A stretch of 64,000 bases of DNA from DATJLY01 sp963729295. Its GTDB lineage: Bacteria; Pseudomonadota; Alphaproteobacteria; ATCC43930; CGMCC-115725. The notes under the pieces are model-generated. The model was not told the origin of the DNA, made no database searches, and saw nothing but the letters and a program-made list of their open reading frames with translations. The position numbers and the translations under genes are program-made. The stretch lies in contig CAVSNJ010000020.1 of the NCBI GenBank assembly GCA_963729295.1, positions 124,001-188,000 of the forward strand, in the 5' to 3' direction. Of the stretch, positions 30,806 through 40,286 are shown in pieces (the first letter of the stretch is position 1; every line of letters begins with the position of its first letter).

Positions 30806-32915
30806 AGCGGAGCGCGTCGATCGGGTTGAGGCTTGCGGCCTTGCGCGCCGGGTAATAGCCGAAGAAGATCCCGACCGCGGCAGCGAAGAGAAAGCCCCCG
30901 GCGACAGCCGACGTCGAGATCGGCGCCGGCCAACCGACAAGGAGCGAGAGGGTCACGGAGATGAGGACTCCCACGACAATTCCGGCAAGACCGCCGCTCA
31001 CGCTCAGGAACACGGCCTCCACGAGGAATTGCAGCAATACGTGCAGGCGCCGCGCCCCGATCGCCATCCGTAAGCCGATCTCGCGCGTGCGCTCGGTCAC
31101 CGAGACAAGCAGGATGTTCATGATGCCGATGCCGCCGACGAGGAGCGAGATCGACGCCACCGCGGCCAGGAGCAGCGCCATGATGCGGCTGCTGGTTTCG
31201 GCGGTTTCGACGAATTGGCTGAGGTTGCGCACGTCGAAATCCTTGAGTTCGCCCGGCTTGATGCGATGGCGTCGGACCAGCGTGTCGGTCACTTGCGCGA
31301 TCGCGGTCTGCACTTGGGGCTGGCTTACCGCCTGAACGTAGACCTGGTTCGCGAATCCTGTGAGGCGCGGCACCAGATTGTAGGGATTGGGTGGCGGCAG
31401 ATAGGGCCAGTTGAGCGGCGACTGCTGCTGATTGGGCGCCGCGACGCCCAGGACCTTCCGTTCGGCCGTGGTGAACGGCGTCATCAGGAGGTCGTCCTGG
31501 TCCTGGCCGAAGGCGGATTGGCCCTTGGCGGCGAGCACGCCGATGACGGTCAGCGGCACGCCTTTCACCTCGATCGCGGCGCCCAAGGGACTTTCGCCGG
31601 GATTGAAGAGCTGCCGATACACGGTCTGGCCGATGACGGCGACGAGTGCTGCTTTGCTTTCGTCGTCCTTGGAAATCCCTCGGCCAGCCGAGATCTGCCA
31701 ATTGGTGATCGCTGGATAGTTGGCGCTCACGCCTTGGATGGTCGTGGTCCAATTCTGATTGCCGTACTGTACTTGTCCTTGCTGGCGGATGAGGTAACCG
31801 ACTTGCGAGACGGCGGGATCGTCGCGACTAAGGGCGCGCGCGTCGGCGACGGAGAGGGTGCTGGCGCTGCCGAAGCCGGCGCGGATGCCGCCGGTGCTGA
31901 CGGCGCCCGGCAAGATCACGACGACGTTGCTGCCGAGGCTCTCGATCTGTTTGCGAACCGCCTCGCTGGCGCCGTCGCCTACGGCGACCATGACGATAAG
32001 CGCCGCGACCCCGATGAAGACCCCGAGCATGGTGAGTGCCGAGCGCATTTTGTTGCGCCCGATCGCCTGCGCCGCCGCTGCGAGGATCATGACCGCGAAC
32101 GGCAGGAATCCTGCGGCAGCGCGCGACATCGCCTCGGCCGGCTGCGTGCCTGTTGCATGCGCGCGCGCCGGAGGCGACGGAAGTAACGCCGGCTTCGCCA
32201 CACGCTCGTCGGACACGATGGTGCCGTCGCGCATCGTCACGATTCGATCGGCGTAAGCGGCGATGTCGGGTTCGTGGGTGACCAGGACGATCGTCACGCC
32301 GTGGTCGCGGTTCAAGGTGACGAGCGTCTCCATAACCTCGTGCGAGGTGCGGGTGTCGAGATTGCCGGTCGGTTCGTCGGCGAGCAGGAGGCTCGGCGTG
32401 TTGATGAGCGCTCGGGCGATGGCGACGCGCTGCTGCTGGCCGCCCGACAGTTGGCCGGGCGTGTTGCGCTCACGCGCGCCGAGGCCGACGAACTGAAGCG
32501 CGCTTTTCGCTCGCTCGGTACGCGCTGTGCGGCGCATCGGCCCCGACGCCGCGTAATAGAGCGGCAAACCGACATTCTCGATGGCGCTGGTGCGAGCGAG
32601 GAGGTTGAAGCTCTGGAAGACGAAGCCCAGCCGCTCGCTGCGGATGCGGGCGAGCTCGGGCTCGCTCAATCGCGCGACGTCGACGCTCTCGAGAAAATAA
32701 TGACCGCTCGTCGGCGGATCGAGACATCCCAGAATGTTCATGAGCGTCGACTTGCCGGAACCCGACGAGCCCATGATCGCCACGAATTCGCCCCTACGTA
32801 CGGTGAGGTCGATGCCACGGAGCGCGTCGACCGTGACATCGCCCAGGACGAAGGTTCGGGTGACACCCTCGATCCGGATGACCGGTTCGATTGTTTCAGG
32901 CGATTCACGCGGCAT
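30798..32915 (-). CDS. MacB-like ABC transporter (ATPase fused to permease)
   Basis: A 705-residue protein with an N-terminal ABC ATPase: Walker A GSSGSGKST near residue 50, signature LSGGQQQRVAIARAL near 158, Walker B LLLADEPTGNLD. A linker leads to a FtsX-type permease whose four helices include IGRNKMRSALTMLGVFIGVAALI and three near the C-terminus; the large periplasmic domain lies between. It is the inner-membrane pump partner of the adaptor encoded just upstream. MacAB-type pumps export macrolides, lipids or peptides using an outer-membrane channel, which is not encoded here. A FixK-type box precedes the operon. Confidence 0.92.
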   Translation of the reverse strand: MPRESPETIEPVIRIEGVTRTFVLGDVTVDALRGIDLTVRRGEFVAIMGSSGSGKSTLMNILGCLDPPTSGHYFLESVDVARLSEPELARIRSERLGFVFQSFNLLARTSAIENVGLPLYYAASGPMRRTARTERAKSALQFVGLGARERNTPGQLSGGQQQRVAIARALINTPSLLLADEPTGNLDTRTSHEVMETLVTLNRDHGVTIVLVTHEPDIAAYADRIVTMRDGTIVSDERVAKPALLPSPPARAHATGTQPAEAMSRAAAGFLPFAVMILAAAAQAIGRNKMRSALTMLGVFIGVAALIVMVAVGDGASEAVRKQIESLGSNVVVILPGAVSTGGIRAGFGSASTLSVADARALSRDDPAVSQVGYLIRQQGQVQYGNQNWTTTIQGVSANYPAITNWQISAGRGISKDDESKAALVAVIGQTVYRQLFNPGESPLGAAIEVKGVPLTVIGVLAAKGQSAFGQDQDDLLMTPFTTAERKVLGVAAPNQQQSPLNWPYLPPPNPYNLVPRLTGFANQVYVQAVSQPQVQTAIAQVTDTLVRRHRIKPGELKDFDVRNLSQFVETAETSSRIMALLLAAVASISLLVGGIGIMNILLVSVTERTREIGLRMAIGARRLHVLLQFLVEAVFLSVSGGLAGIVVGVLISVTLSLLVGWPAPISTSAVAGGFLFAAAVGIFFGYYPARKAASLNPIDALRYE

Positions 32916-32923
32916 CGCCGCCT

Positions 32924-34117
32924 CTAAAGCCGCGGCTGAGGCAGGCCATTGCCGCCAGCCATGTCGCTTCGTTCTGCGGTGATCACGATATCGCCCGCGT
33001 GGAGATCGCCCGTGACAATCTCGGAGAAATTTCCGTCATCGAGCCCGAGTACGACCGGTACCGCGACGGGGGCGCCGCCACGCAGCACGAAGACGCGCGT
33101 GGAACCCTTTGCCGGCCCGCCGACGCTGGGACCGCCCGGTGCGAAACGCAACGCCTGGTCCGGCACGCGCAGCACGTCCGCCCGCTGATCGACGATGATC
33201 TGGGTTGACGCGGTCATCCCCGGCATCAGCGCCAGTTCGCGATTGTCGACGCCGACGACAGCGTCATAAGTCACGACGTTCTGTACCGTCTGGGGCGACT
33301 GGCGGACCTGGGTTACCGTGCCCTGGAACGTCCGTTCGGGAAAGGCGTCGACAGTGAAGTTGGCCTTTTGGCCCTCTTTGACCTCGCCGATGTCGCTTTC
33401 GCTGGTGTTGGTATCGACCTCCATCTTCTTGAGGTCGGTGGCGATGAGGAACAAGGTCGGCGTCTGGAAACTGGCGGCGACGGTCTGGCCCTGAGTCACG
33501 TTGCGCGACACGACAGTGCCGTCGACGGGGGAGACGATGTCGGTGTAGCCGAGATTGAGCTTCGCGCCTTCGACCAGCGACTCGTCCAGCTTCACGGTTC
33601 CTTCGTCCTGATGCACGACGTAGAGCTGGTCTTCGGCCTGCTGGCGCGCGATCGAGTTCTGCGCCGAAAGCGTCTGGTAGCGCGCGAGATCGGTCCGGTC
33701 TTTGTCGAGGATCGCTTGGTCGCGCGCAAGCTGGCCCGTATACTGGTCGAGCGCCGCCTGATAGGGGCGCGGATCGATCTTGGCGCAGACTTGGCCCGCT
33801 TTGACCTCAGTATTGTAATCGCAGGACAGTGACTGGATCACGCCCGATACGTAGCTTCCGACAATGATCGTCAGCTCTGGGTTGACGGTGCCCGTGGCGG
33901 TGACCGTGCGCGTCACCGCGCCGCGGGTCACCGTCTCGGTCGTGTAAGAAACCATCGGCTTGGACCCAAAATGCCACCACGCAAGGGCGCCGAGCAGGGC
34001 GGCCGCGACCATGCCGAGTGCGCCTTCGCGCCAACGGGACCGCCGGGACGGAATCGGGCGCGGAACCTTCGACACCGCTGGTGATGACTGGGTCAGGCTG
34101 TCAGCAGAATTTTTCAT
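32924..34117 (-). CDS. MacA-like periplasmic adaptor (HlyD family)
   Basis: A 397-residue membrane-fusion protein. A basic N-terminus and one membrane anchor (about residues 31-48) precede lipoyl halves flanking a coiled-coil hairpin (KAGQVCAKIDPRPYQAALDQ, then DGTVVSRNVTQGQTV) and beta-barrel/MP domains. It forms the periplasmic channel for the MacB-like pump encoded 8 bp downstream. The FixK-type box at 34153-34166 is 36 bp before the ATG, consistent with low-oxygen induction of macA-macB-Nramp. Confidence 0.92.
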   Translation of the reverse strand: MKNSADSLTQSSPAVSKVPRPIPSRRSRWREGALGMVAAALLGALAWWHFGSKPMVSYTTETVTRGAVTRTVTATGTVNPELTIIVGSYVSGVIQSLSCDYNTEVKAGQVCAKIDPRPYQAALDQYTGQLARDQAILDKDRTDLARYQTLSAQNSIARQQAEDQLYVVHQDEGTVKLDESLVEGAKLNLGYTDIVSPVDGTVVSRNVTQGQTVAASFQTPTLFLIATDLKKMEVDTNTSESDIGEVKEGQKANFTVDAFPERTFQGTVTQVRQSPQTVQNVVTYDAVVGVDNRELALMPGMTASTQIIVDQRADVLRVPDQALRFAPGGPSVGGPAKGSTRVFVLRGGAPVAVPVVLGLDDGNFSEIVTGDLHAGDIVITAERSDMAGGNGLPQPRL

Positions 34118-34152
34118 CGGCGCGAACGTGTGCGATTGCGCCCCGCTCTGCC

Positions 34153-34166
34153 TTGATGCACGTCAA
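34153..34166. promoter_or_regulatory. FixK/FNR-type box before the macAB-Nramp operon
   Basis: TTGATGCACGTCAA fits TTGAT-N4-RTCAA with one change. It ends 36 bp upstream of the macA-like start and overlaps the 3' end of the CBS gene. Confidence 0.68.
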
Positions 34167-34630
34167 TCGGAAGCGCCTGCGCCGAACCTGGCGAAGGCGC
34201 GCAGGAGATCTGCGCGGCTCACGATGCCGACGACCTTTCCCTCGCGCACGACGGGAACACGCTTGATGTGGTGATCGGCAAGAAGACGCGCCATTTCGCG
34301 CGGCGAGGCCGTTTCACCGACCGTCACCACGGGCGAGGACATGACCTCCTGGGCCGCGCGATCGGGGTCGCGAAGGGTCGCGAGAAAGTCCGGATTCAGC
34401 TCTTCCCCTTCGGCCAAGAGTGCGAGCCACCAGTCCCGGCGCGCTTTGCGCCGGGCATCGTCGCGGCCAATAAGGTCGCCCTCACTTACCATTCCAACGA
34501 GCTTACCGAGGGCATCGATGACCGGAACGGCGCTGATGCCATGCTCGAGCAGGACCCGCGCAACCTCGCGCAGCCCCGCTTCGGGCCTCACCGCCACGAC
34601 ATTTCTTGTCATCATATCAGATGCTTGCAT
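34163..34630 (-). CDS. CBS-domain pair protein
   Basis: A 155-residue protein made of two CBS motifs. The first begins MTRNVVAVRPEAGLREVARVLLEHGISAVPV, the second is VMSSPVVTVGETASPREMARLLADHHIKRVPVV followed by GIVSRADLL. Such stand-alone pairs bind adenine nucleotides and report energy state to partners. The start used is ATG 34630 (MQASDMM); a longer frame upstream is the antisense shadow of the neighbouring gene. Related CBS proteins occur at 48392 and 61266 in this window. Confidence 0.9.
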   Translation of the reverse strand: MQASDMMTRNVVAVRPEAGLREVARVLLEHGISAVPVIDALGKLVGMVSEGDLIGRDDARRKARRDWWLALLAEGEELNPDFLATLRDPDRAAQEVMSSPVVTVGETASPREMARLLADHHIKRVPVVREGKVVGIVSRADLLRAFARFGAGASD

Positions 34631-34682
34631 GAGGCCTGTGTTCCTTTCTCGACAAACCGGATGTTCAAATCGCGCGACGCGG

Positions 34683-35468
34683 CTACCGCACCAGAAGAAT
34701 GTCGGCCCCTGTATCACCGGCCCATTCCGCGTCGTCGGCGTGGAGAACGAAGAGGGAAGGGCTGCGGTGCGTGAGCATGCGCCGCAAGACCGACGGGTCG
34801 TCGCCAAGTGCCAGCAGTTTGATGTGCGTGCGCTGCATGGCCGGAAAATTCTGTGTGTCAGCCAAAACGACGTGCCGTCCGGCGAGAATGATCCGTTCAT
34901 CCCCGACAGCGAGAGCGGCGGTGGCGGAGAGAACCTTTTCGCGCGCCTCCTGGTCCTCAGGCAGGAGGACCAGGACTCCATGTCTTCCATCACTGCGGCC
35001 CCGAATCAAGACGGTGCCGGTGAATGCGCTCGGACTCTTTTCCCAGGCGGCTCGTGGCCGCCAGGCACCGGAGAACGCTCGCGCGGCTGCTTCGACAACG
35101 AGGAGATCGCCTTCTGCGGCGGCCACCGACACGGCCGACGGCACGTCGCGGACCGCGCTGAAGGTCCACTGCAACCCCCGGGCGTTCGCAAGTTCCGCAA
35201 GCCTCCGCTTCATGCCGGCGCCGAGCGCCGACGAAAGACTCGTCATGGTCGCCGCCGTCAAATCCTTCGATCCCTCGGGGGACGACAGGCTTACCTGCCG
35301 GCCGAATGGCAGAGCGGCAAAGCGGTGCAGATTTTCGTCGTCAAGATAGATCCCGTGCACCGTTGCGCCCAGGCGCGCCGCAAGCGATGCGGCATCGGCG
35401 ACGGCGAGATGGATGTCGCAGACGGCATCGCAGATCAGCACGACCCTCCGGAACAGAGGCTCACTCAT
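34683..35468 (-). CDS. universal-stress-protein-like protein
   Basis: A 261-residue protein. Its first part follows the Usp fold: a hydrophobic strand RRVVLICDAVCDIHLAVADAASLAARLGATVHGIYLDDENL, then VSVAAAEGDLLVVEAAAR. The second half looks like a diverged repeat (HGVLVLLPEDQEAREKVLSATAALA, later HIKLLALGDDPSVLRR). The ATP-binding GxxG motif of classic UspA is not clear. The ATG at 35468 overlaps the stop of the Lon-related gene by four bases, so the two are coupled. Role in stress signalling is inferred. Confidence 0.6.
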   Translation of the reverse strand: MSEPLFRRVVLICDAVCDIHLAVADAASLAARLGATVHGIYLDDENLHRFAALPFGRQVSLSSPEGSKDLTAATMTSLSSALGAGMKRRLAELANARGLQWTFSAVRDVPSAVSVAAAEGDLLVVEAAARAFSGAWRPRAAWEKSPSAFTGTVLIRGRSDGRHGVLVLLPEDQEAREKVLSATAALAVGDERIILAGRHVVLADTQNFPAMQRTHIKLLALGDDPSVLRRMLTHRSPSLFVLHADDAEWAGDTGADILLVR

Positions 35469-37945
35469 CGCGACGCCTCCCCGGCCCCTCGACGTGCCGT
35501 CCGCTTGCCGTTGAGCGGCCGCGGCGGAAGCGACCGTTTCGCGAATCCGGCGAGGCAGGCGGCAACGCGGCGATTGAGCGAACCCTCGGGATATTGGCCG
35601 ACCGAATCCGGTTCGCCGACCGGGAGTCCGGTAAGAATCTCGAGCCCTTGATCCACGGTCTCGATGGGAATGACCCGGAATTGTCCCGCGACGGCGGCGG
35701 CAGCAATGTCGGCGCGCAGCATCAAATGCCGCACGTTGGCTGCGGGGATGATCACGCCTTGCCGCCCGGTAAGGCCGCGTGCACGGCACACGTCAAAGAA
35801 TCCCTCGATCTTCTCGTTGACGCCGCCGATCGCCTGGATGTGGCCGTGCTGATCGATGGAGCCAGTGACCGCGTAGGACTGGTGAAGCGGTGTTTCGGCG
35901 AGTGCGGACAGCAACGCGAAAAGCTCCGCCGCCGAAGCGCTGTCGCCTTCGACGCCACCATAGGATTGCTCGAAGACGAGGCTCGCGGTGAGCGACAACG
36001 GGCCATTGCGGCCGAATCGCCCGCCGAGAAAGCCGGAGAGGATCAGCACGCCCTTTGAATGGATGGGACCGCCTAACGCAACCTCGCGCTCGATGTCGAT
36101 CAGCTCTCCCTTGCCATAGCGGACCTGGGCCGAGATGCGGCTTGGTTGACCGAAGCTCAGCCCGCCGAGCGTGATGACCGACAGCCCGTTCACCTGGCCG
36201 ACCGCCAGGCCATCGGTCTCGATGCGAATCGTATTGTGCCCGATCTCTTCTTGCAGACGTTGATAGAGACGGTCGCCGCGGTGCCGGCGCGCCGCGATGG
36301 CGCTCTCGATGTCCGCGGCGCCCACCGTTGCCCGTCCTGCCAGGGCGGCGAGATGATCGGCTTCCTGCATGAGATCGACGACGCTGCGAAGCTTCGCGGA
36401 CAGTTTGTCGCCGTCGCCGCTCAGCCGCGCCGATTCCTCGACGACCCGCGCCACTGCGTCGCGTTCGATCGGACGCAGCTTTTCCCGCCGCGCGGCGGTC
36501 GCGATGAGGCGCGCATAAAGATCGACGGTCTGCCGCGTGCGGTCGACCCGGTCGTCGAACTCTGCAGCCACTTTGAAAAGCTCGGAAAAATCAGGATCGA
36601 GCTCGCTCAACAGGTAATAAAGCATCGGCGGACCGACCAGCACCACCTTGACCGAGAGCGGAATGGGCTCGGGGTCGAGCGATACCGTGCTGGCGAAACT
36701 CAAAAGTTGGTCGAGCGAGACGGTTTTGATCTCGCTCGCTCGCAACACCCGCTTTAGCGAATCCCAGCCAAACGTCGCGCTCAGGAGTCGCTGAGCGTCA
36801 AGAACCAGGTAACCGCCATTGGCCCGGTGCAGCGCCCCGGGCACAATCAGGTTGAAGTCGGTGAAGAGCGCACCGAACCGCGCCATATGCTCGATGCGGC
36901 CCACGAGATTCTGGTGGGTCGGATTATCCTCATAGACGATCGGTGCGCCGGCGCGTCCGGAGTTGTCGATGACGACATTCACCTGATAGCGGCGGAACGC
37001 AGCCTCTTCGGCGGCGCGACCCTCGTCTGGGGTAGGACCTTGCCCCTCGTGGCGCGAAGCTAGGAAATCGTCGGCATGCTCGAGGATGTCGCGCTCCACG
37101 TCCTGGAGATAGGCCGCGATCGCCGCGACGTCCGTCAACGCTGCGCGCACCTCGCTCAGGAGATGCGTGACCACGCCGGCGCTGGTGTCGCGATTGAGCT
37201 GCCGCACCGCATCGCGGTGCTCCCGCTCCCAGTCGGGAATGCGGCGTACCGTGGCTTCGAGCTCGGATTGCAACGCCGCCATATCCGCGGTGATCCGCGT
37301 TTTGTCCTCCGAGGCCATGCGCTGGAAAACGTCTGGCGGGATCACCTCGCCGTCGTGCATGGGCGCGAGCCCCAAGCCCATGGGCGTGCGGATGAGGGCG
37401 ATGTTCTTCGCCTCGGCCTTGCGCTGCAGAGGGCTAAATGCCTCTTCGTTCCGATGCTTGAACTGCTCGTCGATGACTTCGCGACGCGAACGATAGTCTT
37501 CGCGCTCAAAGGCCGCCGGTAATGCCACGCGCAATTCCGCGACCAGCCGCTTCATGGCGTCGCGGAACGGCACCGCTCGCCCGGTCGGCAGCTTCAAGGA
37601 GAGCGGACGGTGCGGATCGACGAAATTGTTGACATAGCACCAGTCGGGCGGCGTCTCCTCCGACGCCGCCTGCGCCGCGAGAATCCCTTGCACAAGCGTG
37701 TGTTTGCCGGTTCCCGCTGCGCCGAATGCGAAGATGTTGAAGCCGCGCCGCCGCATCGCAGTGCCGAACTGCACCGCGTCAATTGCCCGCTCCTGCCCTA
37801 CCAGCCCGGCAAGGTCCGGCAGGTCGTCGGTGGTCTTGAACGCCAGCGCGGATGGATCGCAGCAGCGCCGCAGCAATGCCGGGGCCAAAGGCTGCGCCGC
37901 AACCCAGGCGCATTCTGCCGTCCCGGTTGGAAGGGTCGTGTCCAT
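35465..37945 (-). CDS. Lon-related ATP-dependent protease
   Basis: An 826-residue protein of the Lon-related putative protease group. A P-loop FGAAGTGKHTLVQGIL is near residue 84 in an AAA module that is interrupted by a long helical, acidic-and-basic insertion. The C-terminal S16 protease domain has the GVEGDSASAAELFALLSAL serine box (Ser near residue 668) and the lysine in GGVNEKIEGFFDVC about 40 residues later. It lacks the N-terminal substrate domain of classic Lon. ATG 37945 (MDTTLP) is preferred to an upstream in-frame ATG. A FixK-type box lies 54 bp upstream. The role is protein quality control. Confidence 0.9.
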   Translation of the reverse strand: MDTTLPTGTAECAWVAAQPLAPALLRRCCDPSALAFKTTDDLPDLAGLVGQERAIDAVQFGTAMRRRGFNIFAFGAAGTGKHTLVQGILAAQAASEETPPDWCYVNNFVDPHRPLSLKLPTGRAVPFRDAMKRLVAELRVALPAAFEREDYRSRREVIDEQFKHRNEEAFSPLQRKAEAKNIALIRTPMGLGLAPMHDGEVIPPDVFQRMASEDKTRITADMAALQSELEATVRRIPDWEREHRDAVRQLNRDTSAGVVTHLLSEVRAALTDVAAIAAYLQDVERDILEHADDFLASRHEGQGPTPDEGRAAEEAAFRRYQVNVVIDNSGRAGAPIVYEDNPTHQNLVGRIEHMARFGALFTDFNLIVPGALHRANGGYLVLDAQRLLSATFGWDSLKRVLRASEIKTVSLDQLLSFASTVSLDPEPIPLSVKVVLVGPPMLYYLLSELDPDFSELFKVAAEFDDRVDRTRQTVDLYARLIATAARREKLRPIERDAVARVVEESARLSGDGDKLSAKLRSVVDLMQEADHLAALAGRATVGAADIESAIAARRHRGDRLYQRLQEEIGHNTIRIETDGLAVGQVNGLSVITLGGLSFGQPSRISAQVRYGKGELIDIEREVALGGPIHSKGVLILSGFLGGRFGRNGPLSLTASLVFEQSYGGVEGDSASAAELFALLSALAETPLHQSYAVTGSIDQHGHIQAIGGVNEKIEGFFDVCRARGLTGRQGVIIPAANVRHLMLRADIAAAAVAGQFRVIPIETVDQGLEILTGLPVGEPDSVGQYPEGSLNRRVAACLAGFAKRSLPPRPLNGKRTARRGAGEASR

Positions 37946-37998
37946 GCTCGCGCTCCGCATGCCAGCCCGCAGCATCGCCAAACTGGCGCAATTCGGCG

Positions 37999-38012
37999 TT
38001 GATCCACCTCAA
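37999..38012. promoter_or_regulatory. FixK/FNR-type box before the Lon-related gene
   Basis: TTGATCCACCTCAA has a perfect left half and a CTCAA right half. It is 54 bp upstream of the Lon-related start and overlaps the carbamate kinase stop, so it could drive an internal promoter. Confidence 0.6.
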
Positions 38013-38935
38013 GCGGCGGCGACGATGGTTCCGGACCGACCCTCCAGGACGGACCGGGCATTCTCGACCGCGCCGATCGCCGCCCAGCGGCCCGTCACCT
38101 CGACGAAGCGGCAGGCTCCCTCGACCTTTGGGCCCATCGAGCCCGGCGCGAAGCGGCGGCGGCGAAGTTCAGCCGGGGTGGCGCGCCCGATCGGATCGCT
38201 GACCTCGGGCCAGCCGCCGAAGACCGCCGGGACGTCAGTCAGCAGCAGCAGGACATCGGCATCGAGGGACCGGGCAAGAAGTGCCGCGGAAAGATCCTTG
38301 TCAATGACGGCTTCGACGCCGTGAATCCCCTCGCTCGCCGTCGCAACGACCGGAATCCCGCCGCCGCCGGCGCAGATCACAATTACGCCGGCTCGAACAA
38401 GCAGCGTGATCGCGGCGATCTCGCGGACCCTTTTGGGCTCAGGCGAGGGGACGGCACGGCGCCATGCATCGAAGTCGCGCACCATCGACCACGAAAACTC
38501 CTCGGCGAGGCGCCGAGCCTCGGCTTCGCCATAAAGCGGACCGATGGGCTTCGTGGTCTGCTTGAAAACAGGATCGGCGGGATCGATTTCGATCTGCGTA
38601 ATCAGAGTGGCAATCTCCCGGTCCGGCAGGGCGTTCGCGATTGCTTGTTCAAGCAGATAGCCGATCATGCCCTCGCTCTCTGCTCCCAGGACATCGAGGG
38701 GATAGGGGCGGACGGCGCGATAAGCGGCGGACTCGAGCGCCAAAAGCCCGACCTGAGGGCCGTTCCCGTGGGTGATCACCACTTCATGGTCGCGCGCGAT
38801 CGGCGCGACCGCGGAGGCAGCGGTGGCGATATTGCGGAGCTGGATGTCCGCTTCGAGCGGTTCGCCCCGCCGCAGGAGCGCGTTACCGCCGAGGGCTAGG
38901 ACATTCGCACGCGTCGTTGCCGCTCGACAACGCAT
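38009..38935 (-). CDS. arcC: carbamate kinase
   Basis: A 308-residue amino-acid-kinase-fold enzyme that makes ATP from carbamoyl phosphate (or the reverse). Motifs: VLALGGNALLRRGEP at the N-terminus, VITHGNGPQVGLLALE near residue 53, KPIGPLYGE near 126, ICAGGGGIPVV near 189, EAVIDKDLSAALLA near 208, and FAPGSMGPKVEGACRFVE near 264. ArcA and ArcB of the deiminase pathway are not nearby. Here it is grouped with a cyclic-diphosphoglycerate synthetase family gene and a decarboxylase, whose frames it overlaps or abuts. It may provide ATP under oxygen limitation. Confidence 0.95.
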   Translation of the reverse strand: MRCRAATTRANVLALGGNALLRRGEPLEADIQLRNIATAASAVAPIARDHEVVITHGNGPQVGLLALESAAYRAVRPYPLDVLGAESEGMIGYLLEQAIANALPDREIATLITQIEIDPADPVFKQTTKPIGPLYGEAEARRLAEEFSWSMVRDFDAWRRAVPSPEPKRVREIAAITLLVRAGVIVICAGGGGIPVVATASEGIHGVEAVIDKDLSAALLARSLDADVLLLLTDVPAVFGGWPEVSDPIGRATPAELRRRRFAPGSMGPKVEGACRFVEVTGRWAAIGAVENARSVLEGRSGTIVAAA

Positions 38936-40286
38936 CGACGAACCGATCGACGAGGGTTGATAGGCGCGGCTCGTCCAACTCTGCGAACTCGTAGCGGGCC
39001 CGCACCACCCGCTTGCCGATCGGGATCAACCGCGCCAAATCGATCGGCGTTGCAGACACGACAATTTCCGCATTGGTTGCGGCAATGGTGTCGGCCAGAG
39101 CTTCGAGCTCCGCGCTTCCGTACCCGAGGGCGGGCAAGACCCGGCCGATATGCGGATAGGCCGTGTAGGCCTCACGGATTTCTCGCTGGGCTGCCGGTCT
39201 TGGATCGACGATTTCGCCGGCGCCGGCGGCGATGGCCGCGACATAGCCGGCGCCATAGGGCATGCCGCCATGCGTGATCGTCGGCCCATCCTCGATGACG
39301 AGCACCCGGCGGCCGTTGACCGCGGCCGCATCGTCGAGCCGCACCGGCGATGCCGACCGGACGATTGTCGCTTTGGTATCGAGGTGCTTCAAGCCATCGA
39401 TGACCAGTTGCGTATCGGCAGGCCCAGCTGCGTCGACCTTGGCGATGACCAGGATATCCGCCATGCGCAGCACTGCCTCGCCAGGATGATGCGTGGCAAG
39501 CTGGCGCGGGCGCAGCGCGTCCGCCAATCCGATGTGGAGGTCGGGGCGAACGAAAGGAAAGTCGTTGTTCCCGCCATCCCACAGGACGATGTCGCATTCC
39601 TGCTCGGCGGCTTTCAGGATGGCGGCGTAGTCGACTCCGGCAAAGACGACATTGCCCGCCGCAATGTGCGGTTCGTATTCCTCGCGCTCCTCGATGGTGC
39701 ATTGGGCCGCATCGAGATCAGCAGCCGAAGCAAACCGCTGCACGCGTTCGGCGACGAGGTCGCCATAGGGCATCGGATGGCGCAGAACCGCAACGCGCTT
39801 GCCCCGATCGCGCAACCGGCGCGAGAGAAAGCGTGAAACCGCCGACTTGCCGCAGCCGGTACGGACGGCGGTGACAGCGATGACGGGACGAGACGATCTG
39901 AGCATCGTCCGCTTGGGCCCGAGCAAGACGAAATCCGCTCCGATCGCGAGCGCGCGCGAACCAAGATGCATGACCTGCTCGTGCGTCACATCGCTATAGG
40001 CGAAGATCACTTCATCGATGGCCGCCGTTTGGCCGATCGCTTCGAGTTGCGCCTCGTTCAGGATGGGAATTCCGTCGGGATAAAGCGCGCCTGCAAGCGC
40101 CGCCGGATAGCGGCGACCGGAGATGCCGGGGATTTGCGCCGCGGTGAACGCGACCACGTCGACCAAAGGGTCGTCGCGATAGACGACATTGAAATTGTGG
40201 AAGTCGCGCCCCGCCGCGCCGAGGATGACGACGCGCCGTCTCGGACGCGCGTCAGATGCAGTAGGTGCGGATCGGGGGGAAGCCAT
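38883..40286 (-). CDS. cyclic 2,3-diphosphoglycerate synthetase family GTPase-like protein
   Basis: A 467-residue protein of the family named for archaeal cyclic 2,3-diphosphoglycerate synthetase. It starts RRVVILGAAGRDFHNFNVVYRD (nucleotide-binding loop), then VIFAYSDVTHEQVMHLGSRALAIGADFVLLGP, a P-loop TAVRTGCGKSAVSRFL, RHPMPYGDLV, and a GTPase-like LVIAKVDAAG segment. Bacterial members are often beside carbamate kinase, as here. Whether it makes the cyclic metabolite in bacteria is not known to me. ATG 40286 overlaps the decarboxylase end; the 3' end overlaps the arcC start by 53 bp. Confidence 0.85.
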   Translation of the reverse strand: MASPRSAPTASDARPRRRVVILGAAGRDFHNFNVVYRDDPLVDVVAFTAAQIPGISGRRYPAALAGALYPDGIPILNEAQLEAIGQTAAIDEVIFAYSDVTHEQVMHLGSRALAIGADFVLLGPKRTMLRSSRPVIAVTAVRTGCGKSAVSRFLSRRLRDRGKRVAVLRHPMPYGDLVAERVQRFASAADLDAAQCTIEEREEYEPHIAAGNVVFAGVDYAAILKAAEQECDIVLWDGGNNDFPFVRPDLHIGLADALRPRQLATHHPGEAVLRMADILVIAKVDAAGPADTQLVIDGLKHLDTKATIVRSASPVRLDDAAAVNGRRVLVIEDGPTITHGGMPYGAGYVAAIAAGAGEIVDPRPAAQREIREAYTAYPHIGRVLPALGYGSAELEALADTIAATNAEIVVSATPIDLARLIPIGKRVVRARYEFAELDEPRLSTLVDRFVDALSSGNDACECPSPRR